From Burkholderiaceae bacterium (lineage in GTDB: Bacteria > Pseudomonadota > Gammaproteobacteria > Burkholderiales > Burkholderiaceae_D): 35,911 bases of DNA. The notes beneath the pieces were generated by a model. The model was not told the DNA's origin, did no database searches, and saw nothing but the letters and a program-made list of their open reading frames with translations. The position numbers and the translations under genes are program-made. Position 1 is the stretch's first letter. Every line of letters starts with the position of its first letter. The stretch is taken from positions 1 to 35,911 of the forward strand of contig JAOASL010000029.1 of NCBI GenBank assembly GCA_030158675.1. The letters are read 5' to 3'. Positions 15,479 to 22,316 of this stretch are shown here, piece by piece.

Positions 15479-15973
15479 TCAATGCCGGATGACGCTGAAG
15501 TTTCCATCCGGTTCAAGGTAGACCGCCTTCACCTGTGCGAGATCGTCAATGCCCTGTTCGCGCAGCCGCGCCCACAGCTCTTCCTCGGTGATGAATTCAC
15601 GCCGCAGGTTACGCTTCAGCAGCTGGCCATCGCGCACCAGCGGCAAAGTGGTCGGTTCGACGAAACGACGCACCATCGGAAAACGGAACGCCAGCCAGTC
15701 GAGCAAGACGTTCCAGCCGAGCAGCGTGGAGACCAGCACCAGTCCTTCGCTGACGGTTGTATAGCCACCTGCCATGGCGTTCTGCGATGCGTCGGCCACC
15801 AGCACCAGCAACAGCATATCGGCGATGCCGACCGAGCCGACATCACGACGGATGACGAAGCGAAAAGTCAGGAACAGGAATGCATAAACAACTGAGCCGC
15901 GCAGAACAAGCTCGGTAACAGGCACCGACAGCCGAAACAGACCGGACCAGTCGGTGCCCTGTAAGGCGTTCAC
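15479..15973 (-). CDS. DUF421/YetF-like membrane protein
   Basis: A 164-residue protein with three membrane segments at about 19-37, 48-70 and 78-94, and a cytoplasmic C-terminal domain. The domain includes FVEPTTLPLVRDGQLLKRNL and REFITEEELWARLREQGIDD, then AQVKAVYLEPDGNFSVIRH. This arrangement, with "LVRDGQ" and "LEPDGNFSVI", is that of the YetF/YcaP family (DUF421). The family is common in Gram-positive spore formers and also occurs in Proteobacteria; its biochemical role is not established. The ATG at 15973 has no strong ribosome site, but the length matches. The gene is convergent with the GT9 gene (gap of 3 bases) and lies 70 bases downstream of the PRC-barrel gene on the same strand, so it may be cotranscribed with it. 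Confidence 0.88.
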   Translation of the reverse strand: MNALQGTDWSGLFRLSVPVTELVLRGSVVYAFLFLTFRFVIRRDVGSVGIADMLLLVLVADASQNAMAGGYTTVSEGLVLVSTLLGWNVLLDWLAFRFPMVRRFVEPTTLPLVRDGQLLKRNLRREFITEEELWARLREQGIDDLAQVKAVYLEPDGNFSVIRH

Positions 15974-16043
15974 GCGTCAGTGCGGCGGTGGGCGGCATGA
16001 CCGTGCACGTACTGCTCCACTGTCCTCCGCGCAACCGCGCTGT

Positions 16044-16481
16044 TCATTGCCAGTAAGGCTGCTGGTTGTAATACGCATAGATCTGCGATGCCCAGCTCTG
16101 GTCAGCCATCACCGGCCAGTGCTCCTTGTCGAAGCCGGGCGCAGCTTGCAGCCTGTCCTTGGGTATGTCGAGCACGAAGCACTGGCGGTCGGCGTCGAGT
16201 GTCATTGCGCTCCATGGCACCGCGAACAACTTGTCGCCCATGCCGAGTATGCCGCCGAAGGACAGCACCGCATAGGCAATGCGGCCGCTGCCGACATCGA
16301 GCATGATGTCCTCGATGGTGCCGAGCTTGTCGCCCTGCAGATTAATCACGTCGTCACCTTGCAGTGTCTCGGCGGCCATCACGTCGGGCCCCGGCCCGCT
16401 GTGGTCGTCCGGATGACGCTGGACGATGCGCGCGCCCTGCTGCGACTGCGTTCCCTGAGGAGTGTTGGAAGAGAGGCTCAT
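16044..16481 (-). CDS. PRC-barrel domain protein
   Basis: A 145-residue protein with a polar Gln/Ser-rich start (about 1-35). The PRC-barrel at about 36-115 contains MAAETLQGDDVINLQGDKLG, TIEDIMLDVGSGRIAYAVLS and FGGILGMGDKLFAVPWSAM. The short C-terminal tail is aromatic (IYAYYNQQPYW). PRC-barrel proteins of this type are common next to YetF and CsbD stress proteins in soil bacteria. The ribosome site AAGGA is 5 bases before the ATG at 16481; the open frame to 16622 is longer but has no site and would enter the sigma-54 regulator gene. The biochemical partner is unknown. It resembles the smaller gene at 11080-11373. Confidence 0.9.
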   Translation of the reverse strand: MSLSSNTPQGTQSQQGARIVQRHPDDHSGPGPDVMAAETLQGDDVINLQGDKLGTIEDIMLDVGSGRIAYAVLSFGGILGMGDKLFAVPWSAMTLDADRQCFVLDIPKDRLQAAPGFDKEHWPVMADQSWASQIYAYYNQQPYWQ

Positions 16482-16569
16482 CTTCTGTCCTTTCGAAGCG
16501 TTCGGTTGATCCGGCAAATGCGTGTGACATGCAACTGTCCGGGACTGGGTTGGACTGGATCCGAGGCCA

Positions 16570-17979
16570 TTAAGTGCCTCGGAAAAAATTCTGGCTTCCA
16601 CGCGCAACGATATCGGCAGCATTTTTCCAATCCCTCTCCTCTGCGGCGCTGCCAGTGTGGGCGGCGGCCGGCTCGCTGCCGTATTCTTCGAGCCGGTTGT
16701 ATAAGGTCTTCAGGCTGATGCCTAGCAAGTCGGCCGCGCGCTTCTTCACGCCGCCGCACAGTGCGAGCGTGGCAAAGATCAGTCGGCGGTCGGCATCGGC
16801 CAGTGTGCTGCCGACCGGCACCGCCAGAGTCAGGCTGGTGGCGGCACTCTGCGTCGTGCCGGGACCAAGCGTCTGTGCATCGATCGTCTGGTCGGACAGG
16901 ATATAGGCGCGCTGAATAAAGTTGCGCAGCTCACGCACATTGCCGGGCCACTGGTAAGCCTGCAGCATGGATGGCGTACGTGCGGACAGCCGCTTGGCCG
17001 TGCCGTGTGCCGCATTCAGCTCAGCAAGAAAATGCAGCGCCAGCAGCCCGATGTCGTCGCCGCGTTCGCGCAAGGGCGGCACCGGTAGCGGAAACACGTT
17101 AAGCCGGTGGAACAGATCGAGTCGCAAGCGTCCGTCGGCAATGGCCGCCTCGGGATCACGATTGCTCGCCGCGACAATGCGCACATCGGTGTGCAGCTCC
17201 TGGTTACTGCCGATGCGCATGAAGCTGCCGGTCTCGAGCACGCGCAATAGCTTGACCTGCAATTCGACCGGCATCTCGATGACTTCATCGAGGAACAGCG
17301 TGCCACCGCTGGCTCGCTCGAAATAGCCTTTGTGCTGCCGGTCCGCGCCGGTGAAGCTGCCCTTCTCGTGCCCGAAGATCTCGCTTTCGATCAGGTGCGG
17401 CGAAATCGCGCCGCAATTTACCGGCAGGAACGGATGGCGGTGCCGGCGCGACAGCAGATGGATGTTCTGCGCGACCAGCTCCTTGCCGGTGCCGCTTTCG
17501 CCGAGTAGCAGCACGCTGGCCTCGGTAGGCGCGACGCGCGCGATGTGGTCGCGCAGGGTCTGCATTGCCGGCGACGCGCCGAACAGTTGCGGCGCCTGAT
17601 CGCTGCGCAGGGCGTCGGAGCGCACTTGTACCACGCGTGCGCCGAACAGCTCGCGCAGCCGGGCAGTATCGACCGGCTTGCTCAGGTAATCGGCCGCACC
17701 ACGGCGGAACGCATCGACCGCACGTTCAAGCGACGGACGGTCCGTCATCAGGATCAGCGATGCGGCGCCCTCACTACCCAGTTCGTCCAGCAGATCGAGG
17801 CCAGCACCGTCGGGCAGCTGTTCGGCGGCCAGGATCCAGTCGGGCGGTTGCAGCGCGCACTGCACGAGTGCCTGCCGCAACCGCGGAGCGATGACGCAAG
17901 AACTGCCTTCAGCGCAAACCCAATCACGCAATCCGGCCGCACTGCCGACTTCATCGTCGACGATCAGGACGTGGGGCAT
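16570..17979 (-). CDS. sigma-54-dependent transcriptional activator with a degenerate receiver domain
   Basis: A 469-residue NtrC-type regulator. It has a receiver (about 3-115), an AAA+ domain (about 130-365) and a C-terminal Fis-type helix-turn-helix (about 415-455, RAADLLGISLKTLYNRLEEY). Walker A is GESGTGKE (160-167), the sigma-54 contact loop is GSFTGA (207-212) and Walker B is LFLDEV (228-233). The receiver keeps the acidic pocket D8-D9, T79 and K101. Where NtrC has the phosphoacceptor aspartate, this protein has alanine (A52, in DWILAAEQLPDGAGL), so it probably cannot be phosphorylated in the usual way. No histidine kinase gene is adjacent. The ATG at 17979 opens exactly at the receiver and the extension to 18252 is rejected. 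Target genes may be the neighbouring envelope genes. Confidence 0.92.
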   Translation of the reverse strand: MPHVLIVDDEVGSAAGLRDWVCAEGSSCVIAPRLRQALVQCALQPPDWILAAEQLPDGAGLDLLDELGSEGAASLILMTDRPSLERAVDAFRRGAADYLSKPVDTARLRELFGARVVQVRSDALRSDQAPQLFGASPAMQTLRDHIARVAPTEASVLLLGESGTGKELVAQNIHLLSRRHRHPFLPVNCGAISPHLIESEIFGHEKGSFTGADRQHKGYFERASGGTLFLDEVIEMPVELQVKLLRVLETGSFMRIGSNQELHTDVRIVAASNRDPEAAIADGRLRLDLFHRLNVFPLPVPPLRERGDDIGLLALHFLAELNAAHGTAKRLSARTPSMLQAYQWPGNVRELRNFIQRAYILSDQTIDAQTLGPGTTQSAATSLTLAVPVGSTLADADRRLIFATLALCGGVKKRAADLLGISLKTLYNRLEEYGSEPAAAHTGSAAEERDWKNAADIVARGSQNFFRGT

Positions 17980-18043
17980 GAGGCATGGGAGCGGATCAGC
18001 GCTAACAAGCGTTCGTGCCGGCGAACAGGCCTGCGCCCCGGGC

Positions 18044-18283
18044 TTATCTGCTGCCTTCCGATGAATTCGACTTGTCGGACGAGGAGGTGCCGCCGGATGA
18101 CGAGCCGCTGTCACCCAGACTGCCGCCCGATGATTCACCGCGGCCGGACTGCGATTTGCCGCCACTGCTGGCGCCGGATGAAGTACCGCGATCTTCGCCG
18201 GCCCGCTGGCAAGCGGACAAGGCTCCCGAGAAAAACATCGGCACCATCGCAAGTGCCAGCCATTGCTGCAGTCGTTTGTTCAT
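18044..18283 (-). CDS. small Ser/Gly-rich lipoprotein
   Basis: A 79-residue protein. Residues 1-25 form a signal peptide with lipobox ALSAC (Cys25). The remaining 54 residues consist almost only of Ser, Gly, Lys, Asp and Thr (SSGASSGGKSQSGRGESSGG, then SLGDSGSSSGGTSSSDKS), so they are probably an extended linker on the envelope. The ATG at 18283 with AGGA upstream is used. An in-frame TTG at 18301 is less likely. It lies 64 bases upstream of the sigma-54 regulator on the same strand and downstream of a similar, larger lipoprotein. A 12-base direct repeat sits in its leader at 18305-18328. The function is unknown. Confidence 0.7.
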   Translation of the reverse strand: MNKRLQQWLALAMVPMFFSGALSACQRAGEDRGTSSGASSGGKSQSGRGESSGGSLGDSGSSSGGTSSSDKSNSSEGSR

Positions 18284-18304
18284 CTGCGTTTTCCTGGTCA
18301 AAGA

Positions 18305-18328
18305 AATCGGTGGTTCAATCGGTGGTTC
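18305..18328. repeat. tandem 12-bp direct repeat in a leader
   Basis: AATCGGTGGTTC occurs twice in direct succession (18305-18316 and 18317-18328), 22 bases upstream of the small lipoprotein ATG (- strand). It could be a two-site operator or a local duplication. It lies between two lipoprotein genes and outside any coding frame. Confidence 0.7.
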
Positions 18329-18373
18329 ACTCGGATGTGGGGACAGGCCGGCCGCAAGTCGCTGACTCGCAGC

Positions 18374-18907
18374 TTATTTCGCGCCGCCCGAACTGCTGCT
18401 GCCGCTCGTCGAACTGCCCGAGGTGCCGCCCGGAGTGGAACCCGACGGCATGCCGCTGCTGGCGTCACCACCGGTCGATCCACCCGAACTCGTTCCTGCG
18501 CCGGTGGAATTTCCACCTGAAGTACCGCCGTACATGCCTGACGTACCTGACGTACCTGACGTACCAGAGGTACCCGACGTTCCGGATTTGCCCGGCGCGA
18601 CGGTTCCGGATTCGCCCGCAGCGCCCGACGGACTCGAAGGACTGGCGCCCGGCGATGTCGGGCTGCCGGGCGAGGTTCCGCCGGTACCACCGGTGGCGCC
18701 GGTGCCGGAAGAGGGCGACGGAGGCGCAGCGCCCGGGGTCTCGGACGGCGGTGGTGTCGTCGCCGGCGCAGTCGATGTGCCGGTTCCGCCCGATGTGCCT
18801 CCGGCCTGATCGCTGCCCTTGTCACCGCCTTTGTTGCAGGCCGTGACGCTCAGCGCCAGCAAGCTCAGCAGTACCATGATCCTCGAAGCATGGAATGTTG
18901 GATTCAT
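18374..18907 (-). CDS. low-complexity Gly/Ser/Thr-rich lipoprotein
   Basis: A 177-residue protein. Residues 1-24 form a signal peptide with lipobox SVTAC (Cys24). After it the chain is almost entirely Gly, Ser, Thr, Pro and Ala, including a GTS tripeptide run (KSGTSGTSGTSGTSG) that corresponds to a 9-base tandem at about 18536-18565. No globular domain is seen. The sequence suggests a flexible surface or periplasmic stalk, possibly glycosylated given the Ser/Thr content and the nearby glycosyltransferases (inference). GAAAGGAAGGG before the ATG at 18907 is a strong ribosome site. The smaller lipoprotein at 18044-18283 has the same make-up and follows it on the same strand. Confidence 0.72.
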   Translation of the reverse strand: MNPTFHASRIMVLLSLLALSVTACNKGGDKGSDQAGGTSGGTGTSTAPATTPPPSETPGAAPPSPSSGTGATGGTGGTSPGSPTSPGASPSSPSGAAGESGTVAPGKSGTSGTSGTSGTSGTSGMYGGTSGGNSTGAGTSSGGSTGGDASSGMPSGSTPGGTSGSSTSGSSSSGGAK

Positions 18908-18927
18908 TTCCCTTCCTTTCAGCTATA

Positions 18928-19024
18928 AACCTATCTCGTCAGGTCGATGGCAACGTGCGTCGACGCAGACCACCGCTGTACGACAAGGAGACGCAACGCC
19001 GCCAGCGGCTTAACGAGATAGGTT
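18928..19024. repeat. interspersed element with inverted ends, copy B
   Basis: A 97-bp block with perfect 12-bp inverted ends, AACCTATCTCGT (18928-18939) and ACGAGATAGGTT (19013-19024). Inside are AGGTCGATGGCAA, CGCAGAC, CGACAAGG and CAACGCCGCCAGCGGC. These match copy A at 9894-9999 in order and spacing. It lies in the 349-base gap between the lipoprotein and the second sigma-54 regulator. It may carry or displace the promoter of the lipoprotein, which starts 20 bases from its left end. Confidence 0.8.
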
Positions 19025-19256
19025 CTAACGATGATGTCGTCGCCATCCGTCTTGACTGGACGATGCTGCATAAGTTTCAACACCCGCTTGCGCGCTCTGC
19101 GTCACAGCAAACACGACACGCAGGTCGAAGCGGCTCGGCAGACGCGATATTGGCGCAGCGGTGGCGCGTGCTTTTGACGCGACACAGGTTTGCGTGCGCC
19201 GACGGGCGCGGATCATACCGCTGCCTGTCCAATTCCTGTTTCATCTTCATGCAGCG
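19025..19256. other. intergenic leader of the second sigma-54 regulator
   Basis: This is the rest of the gene-free gap beside the repeat. It contains no convincing reading frame. TTGGCGCAGCGGTGGC at 19150-19165 has the GG-N10-GC spacing of a sigma-54 promoter, but the -12 side is poor. No clear sigma-70 pair was found. Confidence 0.3.
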
Positions 19257-20204
19257 ATGTCCAGCGAGAAGCCCCTGAAACAATTCGGCCTGTTGTATGG
19301 CAGCTCCGTTGCGATGGAGACCTTGTACCGACAGCTCGAACGTGTCGCCGGTACCGAAGCGACCGTGCTGCTCGAAGGCGAAAGCGGCACTGGCAAAGAA
19401 CTGATCGCGCAGACGCTTCATCTGGCCAGCCGCCGCGCCGGGCGGAAATTCGTCGCCGTGAATTGCGGCGCCATTCCTGCCCATCTGATCGAGGCCGCCC
19501 TGTTCGGCCATGAAAAGGGCAGCTTTACCGGCGCGCTGCGGCAGCAGGCGGGCTATTTCGAACATGCCAGCGGCGGCACGCTGTTCCTGGACGAGATCAC
19601 GGAGATGCCGTGTGACATGCAGGTCAAGCTGCTGCGCGTACTCGAGAGCGGTAATTTCTACCGTATCGGTGGCAGCGACCAGGTACGGGTCGATGTGCGA
19701 CTGATCGCGGCGACCAATCGCCCGCTGCTGCAGGCCGTGCAGGAAGGCCGCCTGCGCCAGGACCTGATGTATCGCCTGGCGGTGTTCCCGGTCCGGGTGC
19801 CACCGCTACGGGAACGTGGTGATGACATGATCCTGCTTGCACAGCATTTTTTGCGGGAGCTGAACAGACAGGCCGGCACGGCGAAACAGTTATCGCGGCT
19901 GTCGCTGGATCGATTGCGCCATCGTTCGTGGCCAGGCAATGTGCGCGAACTGAAAAATCTGATGGTCCGCGCCTATATCCTGTCGGCCGACATCGTGCAG
20001 ATCGACGCTCCGGACGCGCGCTCAGGACGGCGCACGGTATTTGCAGATGGCGCTCTGAACTTCCATGTCGGCACACCATTGGCCGATGCGCAGCGCGAAC
20101 TGATCATGGCAACACTGCACCATTTCAGCGGCAACAAGCGGCTGACCGCATCGGCGCTGGGCATCAGCGTGAAGACCTTGTACAACCGGCTGAAAGACTT
20201 CTGA
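19257..20204 (+). CDS. sigma-54-dependent activator lacking a sensory domain
   Basis: A 315-residue regulator made only of an AAA+ domain and a Fis-type helix-turn-helix. Walker A is GESGTGKE (41-48), the contact loop GSFTGA is at 88-93, Walker B LFLDEI is at 109-114, and the C-terminal helix-turn-helix is [17 protein letters not shown]. It resembles the central and C-terminal parts of the activator at 16570-17979. No receiver, PAS or GAF domain precedes the AAA+ unit, as in PspF or HrpR/HrpS, which are controlled by partner proteins. The open frame extends back to 19161, but that part is Arg-rich and unlike a domain, so the ATG at 19257 is preferred. It lacks an obvious ribosome site. Its target promoters are unknown. 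Confidence 0.88.
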   Translation: MSSEKPLKQFGLLYGSSVAMETLYRQLERVAGTEATVLLEGESGTGKELIAQTLHLASRRAGRKFVAVNCGAIPAHLIEAALFGHEKGSFTGALRQQAGYFEHASGGTLFLDEITEMPCDMQVKLLRVLESGNFYRIGGSDQVRVDVRLIAATNRPLLQAVQEGRLRQDLMYRLAVFPVRVPPLRERGDDMILLAQHFLRELNRQAGTAKQLSRLSLDRLRHRSWPGNVRELKNLMVRAYILSADIVQIDAPDARSGRRTVFADGALNFHVGTPLADAQRELIMATLHHFSGNKRLTASALGISVKTLYNRLKDF

Positions 20205-20235
20205 AGCCTGGCGGCGGCAGTTGCATCTCGTCGCG

Positions 20236-21090
20236 TCAGGTATTAATGACCTCGCCACCATTCGGATGCAACACCTGGCCGGTCATGTAGCTGCTGTCCT
20301 CACTGGCGAGAAATACATAGCAGGGCGCGATCTCTTCAGGCTGAGCTGCGCGTCCGAGCGGTACATCGCGACCGAACTGCGGAATACTCTGCGCGCTGCT
20401 GCTCGACGGAATCAGCGGTGTCCACACCGGCCCCGGTGCCACGCCATTCACCAGGATCTTGCGGGGCGCCAGTTGCTGCGACAAGGAGCGCGTGAAACTG
20501 ACGATCGCGCCTTTGGTGGACGCATAGTCGAGCAGGTGCGCACTGCCGCGATAGGCGGTGACGGAGGTGGTGTTGATGATGCGTGCGCCTTCCTTCAAGT
20601 GCGGCAACGCGGCGCGGGTCAGATAGAAATACGCGAAGATATTGGTGCGGAAGGTACGCTCAAGCTGGTCGTTCGGTATATCTTCCAGGGTTGATGCTGA
20701 ATGCTGTTCGGCCGCATTGTTGACGAGGATGTCGAGTTTGCCGAAACGCGCCAGCGTGTCGTCGATCAGTTGCCGGCAAAAGCTGTCATCGCCGACATCG
20801 CCGGAGATCGCTGCGCATTGCCTGCCCTGCTGTTCGACGAGCCGGCGAACATGATCCGCATCCTGCTGCTCTTTCAGATAAGCGAGGACGACATGCGCGC
20901 CTTCCCTGGCGAAGTGAATCGCAGTCGCGGCGCCGATACCGCTGTCACCGCCCGTGATCAGCGCGACCTTATCCTGGAGTTTGCCCGCGGCGCGGTAATT
21001 TTTACCTTCGATCTGCGGTCGTGGCGTCATCGCCGCCTCGACGCCAGGTGCCTGCGTTTGCTGCTGCGGGGGGAAAGACGGGTCGCTCAT
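20236..21090 (-). CDS. SDR family oxidoreductase, general-stress type
   Basis: A 284-residue classical SDR of the longer type that has a 40-residue N-terminal extension (SDPSFPPQQQTQAPGVEAAM, then TPRPQIEGKNYRAAGKLQDK). It carries cofactor motif TGGDSGIG (46-53), NNAAEQ, catalytic YASTK (Y189, K193) and the C-terminal SSYMTGQVLHPNGG. The extension and the GGDSGIG form are shared with YhdF/YdaD/YghA-like proteins found in stress regulons of Bacillus and enterobacteria. The substrate is unknown; aldehydes or glucose are often listed for the family. ATG 21090 is preferred to the GTG at 21099. It is convergent with the sigma-54 activator (31-base gap). Confidence 0.92.
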   Translation of the reverse strand: MSDPSFPPQQQTQAPGVEAAMTPRPQIEGKNYRAAGKLQDKVALITGGDSGIGAATAIHFAREGAHVVLAYLKEQQDADHVRRLVEQQGRQCAAISGDVGDDSFCRQLIDDTLARFGKLDILVNNAAEQHSASTLEDIPNDQLERTFRTNIFAYFYLTRAALPHLKEGARIINTTSVTAYRGSAHLLDYASTKGAIVSFTRSLSQQLAPRKILVNGVAPGPVWTPLIPSSSSAQSIPQFGRDVPLGRAAQPEEIAPCYVFLASEDSSYMTGQVLHPNGGEVINT

Positions 21091-21158
21091 GATCGCCACA
21101 CTGAGAAAGACGAGTAGCGAGCTCCTGCAGCTTCCATGCCAGCGGCACGGAAGGAAAA

Positions 21159-22181
21159 TCAGGCAGCCAACGGCAACGATTGCGCAGCGTGCAGCAAGAT
21201 GCCGGCATCGCCGCTGGCCAACAGTTTGGCATCCGACATCGTCTGCCGGAATGTGCGTGCGCCACGCAGGCCGGCCATCAGGCCAAGCATATGACGCACG
21301 ATACTGTTGAGCCGCGGGCCACCGGTCGCAAGCTGGCTTTCAATGTAGGGCAGCATCGCTTCGACCACCTGCAGCCGGGTCTTTGTCGATGGCGCATCGT
21401 CGTAATAGCGTTCGTCGAACGCCGACATCAGCCAAGGATTGTGATAAGCCTCGCGGCCAACCATGACGCCATCGACGTGTAGCAAATGTGCATCGATGTC
21501 TTCAAGCGTCCTGATGCCGCCGTTGACGATGATCTCGAGTTGCGGGAAATCTTGCTTCAACTGGTAAGCATAGTCATATTTCAGCGGCGGTATCTCGCGG
21601 TTTTCTTTCGGGGACAATCCCTTCAGGATCGCATTGCGCGCATGGACAATGAACGTGCGGCAGCCCGCATCGGCGACGGTGCCGACGAAGTCGCGCACGA
21701 AGTCATAGGACTCGACGTCATTGATGCCGATGCGGTGCTTGACGGTGACGTCGATGCTGACCGCGTCGCACATCGCCTTCACGCCATCGGCCACCAGCGT
21801 TGGCTCGGACATCAGGCAGGCGCCGAACGCGCCGCGCTGAACGCGCTCTGACGGACAGCCGCAATTCAGATTGATCTCGTCATAACCCCACTGCTCGCCC
21901 AGCCTGGCGCACTTCGCAAGATCGTCCGGCTCGCTTCCACCCAGCTGTAGCGCGACCGGATGCTCGTCATCGCTGAAATTCAGGAAGCGCTGCGCATCGC
22001 CATGGATGATGGATCCGGTCGTGACCATCTCGGTATACAGCCAGGTATGCCGCGTGATCTGACGATGAAAATAACGGCAGTGGCGGTCGGTCCAGTCGAG
22101 CATCGGGGCGACGGACAGGCGGCGTGAGGGAAGAGTTGTCTTATTGATCACGGCATGGTGAAAAGCTGAAGCAACTGGCAT
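21159..22181 (-). CDS. dusA: tRNA-dihydrouridine(20/20a) synthase
   Basis: A 340-residue FMN enzyme that reduces uridine 20/20a in the D-loop of tRNAs, using NADPH. The TIM barrel starts with LSVAPMLDWTDRHCRYFHR. The catalytic cysteine is in NLNCGCPS (C109), and the FMN phosphate site appears in IIVNGGIRTLEDI and DGVMVGREAYHNPW. WTDRHCRYFHR near the start and the length assign it to DusA rather than DusB or DusC. The ATG at 22181 gives the normal N-terminus. It is transcribed on the - strand behind the terminator of the LRR gene, so it should have its own promoter; a 17-base palindrome at 22209-22225 lies in that leader. Confidence 0.97.
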   Translation of the reverse strand: MPVASAFHHAVINKTTLPSRRLSVAPMLDWTDRHCRYFHRQITRHTWLYTEMVTTGSIIHGDAQRFLNFSDDEHPVALQLGGSEPDDLAKCARLGEQWGYDEINLNCGCPSERVQRGAFGACLMSEPTLVADGVKAMCDAVSIDVTVKHRIGINDVESYDFVRDFVGTVADAGCRTFIVHARNAILKGLSPKENREIPPLKYDYAYQLKQDFPQLEIIVNGGIRTLEDIDAHLLHVDGVMVGREAYHNPWLMSAFDERYYDDAPSTKTRLQVVEAMLPYIESQLATGGPRLNSIVRHMLGLMAGLRGARTFRQTMSDAKLLASGDAGILLHAAQSLPLAA

Positions 22182-22208
22182 TTTACCGGTTCGCGATCGA
22201 GATAAAAG

Positions 22209-22225
22209 ACATCGTCAGACGATGT
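22209..22225. repeat. palindrome upstream of dusA
   Basis: ACATCGTC (22209-22216), a single A, and GACGATGT (22218-22225) form a perfect inverted repeat 28 bases before the dusA start. On the - strand it is followed by CTTTTATC, so it could be a weak second terminator for the upstream gene or an operator for dusA. Confidence 0.55.
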
Positions 22226-22259
22226 ATCAGACTCACTCGGAAGACAGGAAAAAAAACAT

Positions 22260-22300
22260 CGAATCAAAAAAAGCGCGGGACCAGCCCGCGCCTTGATTCG
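22260..22300 (-). terminator. intrinsic terminator of the LRR protein gene
   Basis: GCGCGGG (22273-22279) pairs with CCCGCGC (22285-22291) around a 5-base loop. On the - strand the stem is followed by seven T. Outer arms CGAATCAA (22260-22267) and TTGATTCG (22293-22300) extend the inverted repeat. It sits 17 bases after the stop codon of the LRR gene. Confidence 0.88.
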
Positions 22301-22316
22301 ATTCAGTCAGACGAAC

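Noticed and set aside
16540-16580. Hairpin at the end of the sigma-54 regulator
   Set aside because: CCGAGGC/GCCTCGG spans the stop codon, but the T-tract precedes rather than follows it on the gene strand, so it is not an intrinsic terminator.
18423-18809. + strand Pro/Val-rich frame of 128 residues
   Set aside because: It is the complement of the Gly/Ser/Thr-rich lipoprotein; the lipobox and ribosome site support the - strand reading.
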